NCBI GenBank assembly: GCA_964586835.1
Contig: CAZPIC010000001.1
Location: 62,001-126,000 of the forward strand
DNA: 64,000 bases
Direction: 5' to 3'
Source: CAZLYF01 sp964586835
GTDB taxonomy: Bacteria; Bacillota; Clostridia; Christensenellales; Aristaeellaceae
In this document: positions 52,901 through 61,453 of the stretch, piece after piece
Layout: every line of letters begins with the position of its first letter
Position numbering within the stretch: the first letter of the stretch is position 1
Notes under the pieces: model-generated
What the model was told of the DNA's origin: nothing
Databases searched by the model: none
What the model saw: only the letters and a program-made list of their open reading frames with translations
Program-made: the position numbers and the translations under genes

Positions 52901-53242
52901 TCAGCTGGCCAACTCGCCAATCTCGGCGCGCGGGCTCATCCTATAGCCCTTTCCATGTACCGTTTCGATGAGAAAGGCGCCGAGTTTCCTTCGGAGTCGC
53001 TGCACGTGTACGTCCACGGTGCGCGTCTTGCCCGGAGACTGGAAACCCCAGACGTTTTTCAGCAGATCGTCCCGGGTCAGGACCAGGCCGGAATTCCTCG
53101 CAAATTCGCTTATAAGCAGATATTCCTGCATGGTCAGCCGACAGGGTTTGCCGTTGACCATGACGGTTTGATGCGCTGCGTTCAGGCTGACCTGTGTCCG
53201 TGGATCCCCGTCACGGGTTTTCGCGTTCACTATCGCATTCAT
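52901..53242 (-). CDS. Stand-alone winged-helix (OmpR/PhoB-type) DNA-binding protein
   Basis: A 113-residue protein made of just the transcriptional-regulator C-terminal domain: NGKPCRLTMQEYLLISEFARNSGLVLTRDDLLKNVWG (positioning and first helices), then TRTVDVHVQRLRRKLG (recognition helix) and IETVHGKGYRM (wing). There is no receiver domain and no upstream frame that could supply one. ATG 53242 follows GAGGTG by six bases. Without a phosphorylation site it may act constitutively or with a partner. It is divergent from the phosphoesterase gene. Confidence 0.85.
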   Translation of the reverse strand: MNAIVNAKTRDGDPRTQVSLNAAHQTVMVNGKPCRLTMQEYLLISEFARNSGLVLTRDDLLKNVWGFQSPGKTRTVDVHVQRLRRKLGAFLIETVHGKGYRMSPRAEIGELAS

Positions 53243-53483
53243 TGACATCACCTCAAGCATTCAACGTTTCAGCGCGGGGAATTCATGCATGCTGTCTTCT
53301 CCCGCGTGAAGGGAGCGCGGGCGCAGCCAAGGCATGGCTTGGGCAAAAACGCCGCTGTTTCATCCTACCATACAGATATGAACAGAAGATGGACGAACTG
53401 GAAACATGGCGTCGGGGAAGGCGCGGCTTGATGACGCGCTGGCTATCAGGACGCGTGGACACACAGGATGGAGGACAAAAAGG

Positions 53484-54158
53484 ATGGCTGCCATCAGGGC
53501 GCTGGTCGTTGCCGATAAGGAAAGCGAATATATCTGGGATCATTTTGACCGCTCGGTCTTCGCTGGGGTCGACGTGATCATATCCTGTGGGGATTTGAAG
53601 GCAAGCTATCTTTCCTTCCTGGTCACCATGATCCCTGCACCGCTTTTGTATGTCCCAGGCAATCACGATCACTCCTTTTTACTCCAGCCACCTGAAGGCT
53701 GCGATGACCTGACAGAGAAGATGGCGGTCGTCAAGGGGGTTCGCTTCATCGGATTTGGGGGTTGCCTGAGCCGCAGCCCTAAGCCCTTTCATTATTCGGA
53801 AAAGGACGCGTTCAGGCAGGTGCAGCGCCGCATGCCCGAGATTTGCCAGCACGGGGGGTTTGACGTCCTTGTGACGCATGCCCCGGCGAGGGGCTTGGGC
53901 GACGGGGATGGGTTTCACCGGGGACTTTCCTCGTACAGGACGCTGTTGGACCACTTCGCTCCTTCCTATCACTTTCACGGGCACAATCACTTGAGCTATT
54001 CATCGTCTAAAAGGCAAATCAGGCACGGCTCCACGGAAGTGATTAACGCGTATGGTTACGTTCTCATGGATCTTCAGGTGGACGCAGGAGGATCGGGGCG
54101 CCTTTCTTACCTTAAGACGCGCTACGACTGGAGGCGGGCTCATGCAAGAGAACTTTGA
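53484..54158 (+). CDS. Calcineurin-like metallophosphoesterase
   Basis: A 224-residue protein of the metallophosphoesterase fold: VVADKES at the start (a variant of DxH), CGDLKASYLS (GDxxx), GNHDH (GNHD/E), THAPARGLGDGDG and HGHNH. The first motif has D but lacks the usual following H at the expected place. The family hydrolyses phosphodiesters or monoesters. ATG 53484 has GGAGG nine bases upstream. Its last 17 bases overlap the BMP-like gene, so they are translated together and may act on the same pathway. Confidence 0.82.
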   Translation: MAAIRALVVADKESEYIWDHFDRSVFAGVDVIISCGDLKASYLSFLVTMIPAPLLYVPGNHDHSFLLQPPEGCDDLTEKMAVVKGVRFIGFGGCLSRSPKPFHYSEKDAFRQVQRRMPEICQHGGFDVLVTHAPARGLGDGDGFHRGLSSYRTLLDHFAPSYHFHGHNHLSYSSSKRQIRHGSTEVINAYGYVLMDLQVDAGGSGRLSYLKTRYDWRRAHAREL

Positions 54159-56031
54159 ACGGGCAGCCCGGTACGAATATGAGAAGGCGTACAGACAGGG
54201 CCGCCGTGAGCTTGGGGCAAGGGCTACCGGGAGAGAAGGCGGCATGCTGGCGGTCCTGGATGAGCGGATTGAGGACACGCGCATCATGGCTTATGTCCGT
54301 CTGCCGGACAGGGAGATCCTGCTGGACAGGATTTCCGGGACCTATACCTCGAGCCGCGCGCGATCCTTTAGCTACGGCTTCATGCCTCTGCATCCGGAGG
54401 AGAGCGAGTTTGCGCGCAAATGGATGAACCTGTGCGCCATTCACTTGGGGCAGGGGCTGCGCGATCCCATTGAGGTCTATGAATACCTGTGGGACTACTA
54501 CGTTGTGGAAGGAAACAAGCGTGTCAGCGTACTCAAGCACTTTTCGGTGCTCTCTGTTCGGGCGCAAATCACGCGGCTGGTGCCTCAGCTGGACCCACAG
54601 GACCCCCGGACCTCTGTGTACTACGCGTTTTTGCACTATGACAGGGGAGGCCTGTTTAAGGGAATCCGTCTATCGGAATCCCTGAAGTACGAGCAGCTCT
54701 CCACCCTTGAAACCCGTTTGCTCCAAGCTCTTGGAGAGAGGGAGAAGCCGGACTTCAACAAAATGCTCCTGCGTTTTGAAGCCGCCTACAGGGAAGCGGG
54801 AAACGCCTCCTTCTGCCTGGGGGACGCCTTTCTTGAATATCTGAGGGTGTACGGGTTTATCCTGGATACATCAGCAGCTGAGATTTCAAGGCGAATCAGC
54901 GCACTTCAACCCCAGCTGGAGCTTGTCGGCAGCGTTTCTGCCGAGCCCAGACTCGTCCTTGAAAAAAGGGACGAGGCACCCGGCTTGTTTGCCCGCCTGT
55001 TTGGCCCGCGCAAGACTGCCCGCGTGATCTTTGTCTATGAGGAAGGCCGAACGGCTGCCAACTGGATTGGCGCCCATGAACGGGGACGCCTTCTGATGCA
55101 AGAGGAGCTTGGGGACAGCGTTGTCTCACGCGGGGTTGACGGGCTGGCGCCTGAAAACATGGATAGGCTGCTTGAGTCTGACGCTGCGGATGCAGATCTG
55201 CTGCTGGTCACCTCTTCAAAACTCGCTGTGCCTGCTCTGCGCTATGCGCTGGAACACCCTGACTGCCTGACCCTTGTCTACTCCCGCGCGCGGCCCGACT
55301 ACAGCGTTGGCACTTATTATGGCCGATACTATGAGGCTGTCTTTCTCTGTGGGGTCGCGGCGGGCCTTGTGACCCGGACGGACACTGTGGCCTATGTCAC
55401 CCCAAGGGTCAGCGGCGTCAGGCACTCGTCGGATATCAATGCCTTTGCCTTGGGAGTCTCCTCTGTGCGTCCTGAGGCGCGGGTGCTGCTGGTGACAAAA
55501 GGCGTGCTTCCCGAAGACCCTCACAGCTGCGCGTTTGGCATCCGCCTGGCGGCCGCGGAAGGAGCGGACACAGTGCTCTCGCCAGCCTACCCCGGGCTGA
55601 ACCTGCCCGGGATCCCGGAAGGAGCCTTTTCTTTGTTACTGGGCCTGGATGGGCAGGGCGAGCCTGCACGGTATCTGGCCACTCCCGCTTGGGACTGGGG
55701 AAGGTTCTATACGGAGATCGTCAGGAGCTACCTAAACGGCAGCCTGGAAATGTTACGTCACATCAACCGGTCCGGCCCCGGGGTGGCCGGGCTGTGGTGG
55801 GGCCTGGGCACAGGGGTGCTCAGGTTTGAGATGGCGGACTTTGTGGGCTCCACCCCGAGGAACCTCCTGCACTTCCTTTCCGACAGCATGAAGCTTGGGC
55901 GCTTCAATCCTTTTCACGGTCCCCTGCGTGACAGGTCCGGGGCCCTTCGGATTCATGAAGACAACGACGCCAAACCCTATGAGATCCTCAGCATGGATTG
56001 GATTGCCGACTTTGTTAGGGTGATGGAATAG
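54142..56031 (+). CDS. Cytoplasmic BMP-family ligand-binding protein with N-terminal ParB-like region
   Basis: A 629-residue protein without a signal peptide. The N-terminal third contains YYVVEGNKRVSVLK (about 120-132), which resembles the GxHR/GNKR core of ParB-like domains. Residues about 290-629 resemble the BMP/Med periplasmic-binding fold (RVIFVYEEGRTAANWIGAHERG, then YGRYYEAVFLCGVAAGLVTRTDTVAYVTP, similar to the GKVGYV region of BMP proteins). BMP proteins bind nucleosides; the lack of an export signal suggests an intracellular sensor. ATG 54142 follows GGAGG by eight bases. Its 3' end overlaps the convergent hom gene by 17 bases. Confidence 0.75.
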   Translation: MQENFERAARYEYEKAYRQGRRELGARATGREGGMLAVLDERIEDTRIMAYVRLPDREILLDRISGTYTSSRARSFSYGFMPLHPEESEFARKWMNLCAIHLGQGLRDPIEVYEYLWDYYVVEGNKRVSVLKHFSVLSVRAQITRLVPQLDPQDPRTSVYYAFLHYDRGGLFKGIRLSESLKYEQLSTLETRLLQALGEREKPDFNKMLLRFEAAYREAGNASFCLGDAFLEYLRVYGFILDTSAAEISRRISALQPQLELVGSVSAEPRLVLEKRDEAPGLFARLFGPRKTARVIFVYEEGRTAANWIGAHERGRLLMQEELGDSVVSRGVDGLAPENMDRLLESDAADADLLLVTSSKLAVPALRYALEHPDCLTLVYSRARPDYSVGTYYGRYYEAVFLCGVAAGLVTRTDTVAYVTPRVSGVRHSSDINAFALGVSSVRPEARVLLVTKGVLPEDPHSCAFGIRLAAAEGADTVLSPAYPGLNLPGIPEGAFSLLLGLDGQGEPARYLATPAWDWGRFYTEIVRSYLNGSLEMLRHINRSGPGVAGLWWGLGTGVLRFEMADFVGSTPRNLLHFLSDSMKLGRFNPFHGPLRDRSGALRIHEDNDAKPYEILSMDWIADFVRVME

Positions 56032-57343
56032 GCAAAATCCACAGAGAGTCCCCCCCGTCCGGACTGGTCTGTTCCACGCGGATGAGGCTGCCGAGGCTGG
56101 CCATTCTCTGGTCGATCAGCGAAAGTGCGCTTCGGAGGGCTCTTTCCCTGGCAGGATGTGTGACCATGACGATGGGGACGCTCTGTGCGCTGACGGGGTT
56201 GCGCTGCATGAGCGTCTTGATGCTGATGCCCTTTTCTGCGAAACAGGTGGCTACATGCCCCAATACCCCCGGCCGATCGGCAGCCGAAAAGCGCAGGTAG
56301 AACTCGCAAGCCCAGTCATCTTCCACCGTCAGCTCCCGGGGGAGGTCTGCCTCGTTGCGGAAGGTGGGGGCGGGGTGCTTCAGGCGTCCTGCTGCCTGGA
56401 GCATGTCGCCTACGACAGCGCTTGAGGTTGGCCCGCTGCCCGCACCTCGGCCAAAGAGCATCATCTCTCCGCAGGCGTGTCCGCGCAGGTAGATGGCGTT
56501 GAAGCTGCCGCTTACAGAAGCCAGGGGGTGCGCGTCTGGGATGAAGGTCGGATGAACCCTGGCGTCCACCCTGTTCCCTGCGCGCCTGGCGATGGCCAGC
56601 AACTTGAGCGTGAAGCCCAGATCCCTACCAAAAGCAAGGTCCTGGGCGGTGATCCGGCTGATGCCCTCACGGTATACATGCTTCCAGGGAATGCGGGAAT
56701 GAAAGGCCAGGGAAGCTAGGATGCTCAACTTGTAAACAGCATCATGCCCGTCTACATCGCTGGAGGGGTCCGGTTCCGCAAGCCCGAGACGCTGAGCTTC
56801 CTCAAGCGCCTGCGCGTAGTCTTCTCCGCTCCCGCTCATGGCGCTCAGGATGTGGTTTGTCGTTCCATTGACAATGCCCATCAGGGTGTCGATGCGGTTG
56901 GCCTGCAGAGACTCGCTCAGCGTGCGGATGATGGGGATGGCGCCGCACACGCTGCCTTCGAAATAAAGGCCTCCGCCCCCCTCGTCTTCCGCCTCGCGGA
57001 ATCGGTGCCAGTTCATGGCCATGGCCATCTTGTTGGCGGTGACGACGGTTTTTCCGTGCTTGAGGGCACGGAGGATGTAGGTGCTAGCGGGTTCTTCGCC
57101 GCCCATCAGCTCCACCACCAGGGAGATGTACGGATCATCCAGCACCTCTGTGGGCTCCGTGGTGAGCAGATTCTTTGGGACTTGAGCCTCCCGCTGTTTG
57201 TCGACATCACGCACCAGGATGCGCTTGATCAGAAACCGGACGCCGCGTCTGTGCGCGATCTCATCAGAAAAGGACTCAATTAACCGAAAGACGCCACAGC
57301 CAATGTTTCCGCAGCCCAGCAAGCCTGTCACGATGGTTTTCAT
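56015..57343 (-). CDS. hom: Homoserine dehydrogenase
   Basis: A 442-residue enzyme reducing aspartate semialdehyde to homoserine on the threonine/methionine branch. The Rossmann GLLGCGNIGCGVFRL motif opens it. VTANKMAMAM, GSVCGAIPIIRTL, GIVNGTTNHIL and EPDPSSDVDGHDAVYKLSILASLAF are family signatures. A C-terminal ACT domain (about 355-430, YLRFSAADRPGVLGHVATCFAEKGISIKTLMQ) suggests feedback by an amino acid. ATG 57343 follows TAGGAGG by seven bases. Confidence 0.95.
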   Translation of the reverse strand: MKTIVTGLLGCGNIGCGVFRLIESFSDEIAHRRGVRFLIKRILVRDVDKQREAQVPKNLLTTEPTEVLDDPYISLVVELMGGEEPASTYILRALKHGKTVVTANKMAMAMNWHRFREAEDEGGGGLYFEGSVCGAIPIIRTLSESLQANRIDTLMGIVNGTTNHILSAMSGSGEDYAQALEEAQRLGLAEPDPSSDVDGHDAVYKLSILASLAFHSRIPWKHVYREGISRITAQDLAFGRDLGFTLKLLAIARRAGNRVDARVHPTFIPDAHPLASVSGSFNAIYLRGHACGEMMLFGRGAGSGPTSSAVVGDMLQAAGRLKHPAPTFRNEADLPRELTVEDDWACEFYLRFSAADRPGVLGHVATCFAEKGISIKTLMQRNPVSAQSVPIVMVTHPARERALRSALSLIDQRMASLGSLIRVEQTSPDGGDSLWILPIPSP

Positions 57344-57402
57344 GCGCTGTCCTCCTATAATAAAGCCGCGCACGGCGGCAAAAAGCTGCTGAGCGCAGCT
57401 TG

Positions 57403-57431
57403 ATTGTACCATCCTCTTGACCAAAGCGGAA
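57403..57431 (-). promoter_or_regulatory. Candidate extended -10 promoter of hom
   Basis: On the minus strand TGG-TACAAT is an extended -10 with a weak TTCCGC -35 at 17 bases. The leader is about 55 bases. Confidence 0.4.
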
Positions 57432-57559
57432 CCTGAGGCCGGCGCAGCCGTAAGGCCATACAATGAAAAAACACACCCACCCCTGTTCGGAAGAATGGTT
57501 TTTCTATACAATTCCTGCGGACAGGAAGCGCCGAACCTGGCGCTGAAGGAGATGATGGG

Positions 57560-58897
57560 ATGAACCGGTATGTAGCCCAGGTGCTTAAGGATCTTTCCCA
57601 GCGCTGTGTCCACGAGAGGGAGTTCCTGCAGGCTGCTGAGGAAGTCCTTCCTTCCCTCTCCGCTGTGTTTGACAGGCACCCCGCGTTTGAGAAGGCGGCA
57701 CTGCTGGAACGCTTTGTGGAGCCGGAACGCTCGATCATTTTCCGGATCCCCTGGACCGATGACGCGGGGAAGAGCCGGGTCAACCGCGGATACCGCGTAC
57801 AGTTCAGCAGTGCGATAGGGCCCTACAAAGGCGGTATGCGCTTTCATCCGACAGTCACGCTGAGCATCATGAAGTTCCTTGGCCTGGAGCAGGTGCTTAA
57901 AAACAGCCTGACGGGCCTGCCTCTTGGCGGCGCCAAGGGGGGATCGGACTTTAACCCCGCCGGCAAGAGTGACGGCGAAGTGCAGCGTTTCTGTCAGAGC
58001 CTGATGACGGAACTCTTCCGGCACATTGGAAGCGACGTGGACGTGCCTGCAGGCGACATCGGCGTCGGCGCACGCGAAGTGGGCTTCATGTATGGGCAAT
58101 ACAAACGCATCACGGGGGTTTATGAGGGGGCGATGACGGGGAAGGGCCTCTCCTATGGAGGCTCGCTGGTACGGAAAGAAGCAACCGGTTACGGCCTATG
58201 CTACTTGACAGAGGCGATGCTGGCGCGGCATGGAAGGTCCATGGACGGGATGCGGGTGCTGGTGTCCGGATCGGGCAATGTGGCGATGTATGCTGCTGAA
58301 AAAGCGGAGGAATGTGGCGCGAAGGTTCTTGCCATGAGCGACAGCGACGGGTTCATCCTGGACGAAGAGGGCATCAGGCTGGACGAAATAAAGAAGATTA
58401 AGGAAAAGGAACGCGGTCGGATCAGTGAATATGCCAAGCGCGTGCAGGGCAGCCGGTATGTACAGGGCAGTTCTTCTATCTGGTCTATTCCCTGTGACCT
58501 TGCCCTGCCCTGCGCCACGCAAAACGAGCTGGACGAGGAAGATGCGCGTCTGCTGGCAGACCATGGGGTCGTCGCGGTGGCGGAAGGGGCCAACATGCCG
58601 GTCAGACCCAAGGCGATTGCGTTGCTGAAGGCACGCGGCGTCCTCTTTGCCCCCGGGAAAGCGGCAAACGCAGGGGGCGTGGCGGTCAGCGCGCTGGAAA
58701 TGAGCCAGAACGCCACGCACCTGGCTTGGTCCTTTGAAGAAGTGGACGGGAAGCTCAGGGAGATCATGGAAAGGATCTTCAGACGCATCTCCGACGCTGC
58801 TGAAAACTACACTACAGAGGCTGATTACGCGGCCGGCGCGAATATCGCTGGATTTTTAAAGGTAGCGGAAGCCATGATGTCGCAGGGGCTCGTGTAG
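57560..58897 (+). CDS. gdhA: NADP-specific glutamate dehydrogenase
   Basis: A 445-residue hexameric GDH that makes glutamate from 2-oxoglutarate and ammonia. The RVQFSSAIGPYKGGMRFHPTV and KNSLTGLPLGGAKGGSDFNP segments contain the substrate and catalytic lysines. VLVSGSGNVAMYAAEKA is the nucleotide motif, with S in place of the third-strand-end acidic residue, as in NADP enzymes. GANMPVRPKA is intact. ATG 57560 follows GAAGGAGAT. It is divergent from hom and ends at a terminator. Confidence 0.95.
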   Translation: MNRYVAQVLKDLSQRCVHEREFLQAAEEVLPSLSAVFDRHPAFEKAALLERFVEPERSIIFRIPWTDDAGKSRVNRGYRVQFSSAIGPYKGGMRFHPTVTLSIMKFLGLEQVLKNSLTGLPLGGAKGGSDFNPAGKSDGEVQRFCQSLMTELFRHIGSDVDVPAGDIGVGAREVGFMYGQYKRITGVYEGAMTGKGLSYGGSLVRKEATGYGLCYLTEAMLARHGRSMDGMRVLVSGSGNVAMYAAEKAEECGAKVLAMSDSDGFILDEEGIRLDEIKKIKEKERGRISEYAKRVQGSRYVQGSSSIWSIPCDLALPCATQNELDEEDARLLADHGVVAVAEGANMPVRPKAIALLKARGVLFAPGKAANAGGVAVSALEMSQNATHLAWSFEEVDGKLREIMERIFRRISDAAENYTTEADYAAGANIAGFLKVAEAMMSQGLV

Positions 58898-58918
58898 GCA
58901 GCGCAGGGAACGCCTGGC

Positions 58919-58949
58919 AAGGGGGAGGCGAACCGGCAGCCCCCTTTTT
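58919..58949 (+). terminator. Intrinsic terminator of gdhA
   Basis: A 7-bp AAGGGGG/CCCCCTT stem enclosing a small inner stem, followed by TTTTT, 21 bases after the gdhA stop. Confidence 0.8.
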
Positions 58950-58966
58950 CAATTCCGGCGGAGCGT

Positions 58967-59479
58967 TTAGCCAATCGTGAGCGACGGTGGGCTGTATGCA
59001 CGGCTCGCCAGTTCGCGGTCGAGCATATACAGGTCCCTGTGCTCGGACCCCAGAAGCTCCATTTTCTGTATGAGCTCGTGGGCGTTGGCTTCTTCCTCGC
59101 CCTGTTCTCGGATAAACCATTCCAGGAACTGGACCGAATGATAGTCCTTTTCCTTCAGGGCAACCTCATAGATGTCGTTGATGGAGGCTGTGACATACTC
59201 TTCGTGAGCGAGACCTGCCTTCAGCACGTCCAGACAGCTGTGGTAGGCTGCATGGGGCTTGGCGATGGGCTCAAGATTGACCTCTTCGTTGACATAGTGG
59301 AGGAAATCAAAGAACAGCATCGCGTGGTCGCGCTCCTCCTGTGCCTGCACGCGGTACCAGTGGGCAAGGCCTGTGAGCCCCTTTCCCATGAAAAAGTTAG
59401 AAAAATCAAGATACAGGTAGCCGGAGTAAAACTCTTTGTTGATCTGCTCGTTGATCATTTTCGCAACCTGTTTGTTCAT
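58967..59479 (-). CDS. ftnA: Non-heme ferritin
   Basis: A 170-residue ferritin. INEQINKEFYSGYLYLDFSNFF carries the first ferroxidase glutamate (E16 or E17 region), YRVQAQEERDHAMLFFDF the EExxH ligands, and WFIREQGEEEANAHELIQKM the later ligands. Length is normal for bacterial ferritin, not bacterioferritin or Dps. ATG 59479 follows GAGAGGAAG. It stores iron and limits oxidative damage. Confidence 0.95.
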   Translation of the reverse strand: MNKQVAKMINEQINKEFYSGYLYLDFSNFFMGKGLTGLAHWYRVQAQEERDHAMLFFDFLHYVNEEVNLEPIAKPHAAYHSCLDVLKAGLAHEEYVTASINDIYEVALKEKDYHSVQFLEWFIREQGEEEANAHELIQKMELLGSEHRDLYMLDRELASRAYSPPSLTIG

Positions 59480-59542
59480 GCCCGTCTTCCTCTCTGGGAA
59501 ATAGGATCCTTCCTGGCTTCCGTTTATTCCCCCCCTATTCTA

Positions 59543-59556
59543 CCTCGCACGCGAGG
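59543..59556. promoter_or_regulatory. Short perfect palindrome upstream of ferritin
   Basis: CCTCGC-AC-GCGAGG, six-bp arms with a two-base centre. On the minus strand it lies just before TAGAAT, a possible ferritin -10, so it could be an operator. The -35 is unclear. Confidence 0.3.
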
Positions 59557-59611
59557 ACTCAAACAGGCTGCAGCAGCCTTTGGACGAGGCTTCTTAAATA
59601 TTCCAAAGCCC

Positions 59612-59640
59612 TTGACAATCGGGCGCTGTCGTGTTAATTT
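59612..59640 (+). promoter_or_regulatory. Promoter of the hrcA-grpE-dnaK-dnaJ operon
   Basis: A perfect TTGACA (59612-59617) and TAATTT (59635-59640) with a 17-base spacer. The start would fall within or just before the CIRCE element. Confidence 0.8.
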
Positions 59641-59647
59641 GTGGACG

Positions 59648-59674
59648 TTAGCACTCGGATGATGAGAGTGCTAA
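59648..59674 (+). promoter_or_regulatory. CIRCE operator
   Basis: TTAGCACTC, nine bases, GAGTGCTAA: the exact consensus of the HrcA-binding inverted repeat. It lies just downstream of the promoter, as in other class I heat-shock operons. Confidence 0.97.
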
Positions 59675-59729
59675 CAAACGAAGTGAAGGGCGTTGCGCCG
59701 TGAAGGCGACGGAAGGGGGGGAGGTCCGG

Positions 59730-60755
59730 ATGATGATGGATGAGCGAAAGCTGCGCATTCTCAATGCGATTATTGACGACTACATCCTGACGGCGATGCC
59801 GGTCGGGTCCCGGACCATTTCCCGAAAATACGATATGGGGCTCTCCAGCGCGACGATCCGAAATGAAATGAGCGACCTGGAGGAACTGGGCTACCTGGAG
59901 CAGCCGCACGTATCTGCAGGCAGGATCCCCAACGCAAAGGCCTACAGGATTTATGTGGATCACCTGCTTCGGGCGGGGCGTGCGGTGTCTGGCAACGAGG
60001 AAGAGATCAGGAACCATTTTGCCTCCCGCGTGCAGCAACTGGAGGATGTCGTCGCCAGTACGGCGCAGATCCTCTCGGACCTGACCGGATGCGCCTCTGT
60101 GGTGACCATGCCCAGACAGGAAACGCCGCGGATATCCAGCCTACACCTGCTCCCGGTCACGAGAGCGACCGCGCTCGTGGTGATTGTGACAGACGCGGGC
60201 ATCATCCGGGATTCTTCCGTCCGCATCTCGGAACATTTGGACGTAGATGCGCTGTATGCCATCAGCCGTATGCTGACAGAACGGTTTGCCAACAGAACGT
60301 TTGGAGAGGTGCACGAGCTGCTGGAAGAATACGTTGCGCGGGTATCTGCAGACCCACAGGTGCTCATGGGCATTTCAAGGCTGGCGACCCAAATGGAGAA
60401 CCAGGCTTCCAAAGGAAGCCTCAGGGTTTCAGGGACACACAAGATCCTGAATTACCCAGAATATGCGGACGCTGAAAAGGCAAAGACTGTGTTGTCCATC
60501 CTTGAGACAAAGGAAAAGTTGCTTGAATTGCTGGCCAACAAATCGGACATGGAAATCACCGTCCATATCGGCCCTGAGACAGGGATACCCGAAATGTGTG
60601 ACTGCAGCGTAGTCATGACGAGTTATGAGGTGGGACGGGGAAGCCAGGGTACCATCGGCGTCATTGGCCCAACCCGGATGCCCTACGCACGCATCATGTC
60701 CACCCTGATGGCAGTCGGGGATGCGCTCAGCGGCATGCTGTCCAAAGAAGAATGA
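59730..60755 (+). CDS. hrcA: Heat-inducible transcription repressor HrcA
   Basis: A 341-residue repressor of class I heat-shock genes. The N-terminal winged helix (RKLRILNAIIDDYILTAMPVGSRTISRKYDMGLSSATIRNEMSDLEELGYLEQPHVSAGRIP, residues about 5-65) is canonical; the GAF-like dimerisation region follows. It binds the CIRCE element in front of its own gene, giving autoregulation. ATG 59730 has GGAGG five bases upstream; GTG 59700 and the ATGs at 59733 and 59736 are alternatives. Confidence 0.95.
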   Translation: MMMDERKLRILNAIIDDYILTAMPVGSRTISRKYDMGLSSATIRNEMSDLEELGYLEQPHVSAGRIPNAKAYRIYVDHLLRAGRAVSGNEEEIRNHFASRVQQLEDVVASTAQILSDLTGCASVVTMPRQETPRISSLHLLPVTRATALVVIVTDAGIIRDSSVRISEHLDVDALYAISRMLTERFANRTFGEVHELLEEYVARVSADPQVLMGISRLATQMENQASKGSLRVSGTHKILNYPEYADAEKAKTVLSILETKEKLLELLANKSDMEITVHIGPETGIPEMCDCSVVMTSYEVGRGSQGTIGVIGPTRMPYARIMSTLMAVGDALSGMLSKEE

Positions 60756-60778
60756 TATCAATGGAGTCGGAGGAAGGT

Positions 60779-61417
60779 ATGAACCCTGTGAAGAAGAAAA
60801 AGGATGGGGCCGAAGGGATGCCGAGGGTCGATGAATTGGCCCCGGGCATGGAAGAAACAGCAGCTGGAGACTTAGCAGGAGGTTCCGCGAACGGGCTTTT
60901 GACGGATGCGGAGCTCGCTTCCATGGAAGACCGCATCAAAGAAGCAGAGGACTGTGTCGCACAGGCTGAGAAGGAGCGTGATGAATATCTGGCCCTGGCT
61001 CAGCGAGTCAAGGCGGATTTTGACAACTATCGGAAGCGAAACGCAAGCCTGCGATCGGAGTCTTTTGATGACGGAGCCTGTGCCTTTATCGAAACCGTAT
61101 TGCCCGTATGCGATAACCTTGAGAGGGCGTTGGCGGTACAGACGAAGGATGACAAATTGAAGGAAGGCGTGGCGCTGGTGCTGCGACAGTTAAGGGAAGC
61201 ACTGTCCGGGCGCGGGATTGAGACGATTGATCGCAGAGGCGAGCCCTTTGATCCCGTTCTTGAACATGCGGTATCCCGTGCCGAGCCCGAAGAAGGCAAA
61301 CCCGGGACGGTGGCGGAGGTACTGCTCAAGGGTTACCGGCTCAAGGACCGCGTTCTCAGGCACGCTATGGTAAGGGTGGTGGGGGACCCGCCGCCAACCC
61401 AAGACGGGGAACAGTAG
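60779..61417 (+). CDS. grpE: Nucleotide exchange factor GrpE
   Basis: A 212-residue GrpE. After an acidic N-terminal tail and coiled coil (EDRIKEAEDCVAQAEKERDEYLALAQRVKADFDNYRKR), the FIETVLPVCDNLERAL and C-terminal beta-wing VAEVLLKGYRLKDRVLRHAMVRVV are diagnostic. It releases ADP from DnaK. ATG 60779 has GGAGGAA five bases upstream; ATG 60752, overlapping the hrcA stop as ATGA, would add nine residues. Confidence 0.92.
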   Translation: MNPVKKKKDGAEGMPRVDELAPGMEETAAGDLAGGSANGLLTDAELASMEDRIKEAEDCVAQAEKERDEYLALAQRVKADFDNYRKRNASLRSESFDDGACAFIETVLPVCDNLERALAVQTKDDKLKEGVALVLRQLREALSGRGIETIDRRGEPFDPVLEHAVSRAEPEEGKPGTVAEVLLKGYRLKDRVLRHAMVRVVGDPPPTQDGEQ

Positions 61418-61453
61418 ACAGGGAATGGAACGAAGTGACGGAGGAAGACACAC

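Noticed and set aside
56015..58099. Long form of the homoserine dehydrogenase frame
   Set aside because: The extra 252 codons run antisense through gdhA and the intergenic promoter; ATG 57343 with TAGGAGG begins the Rossmann fold.
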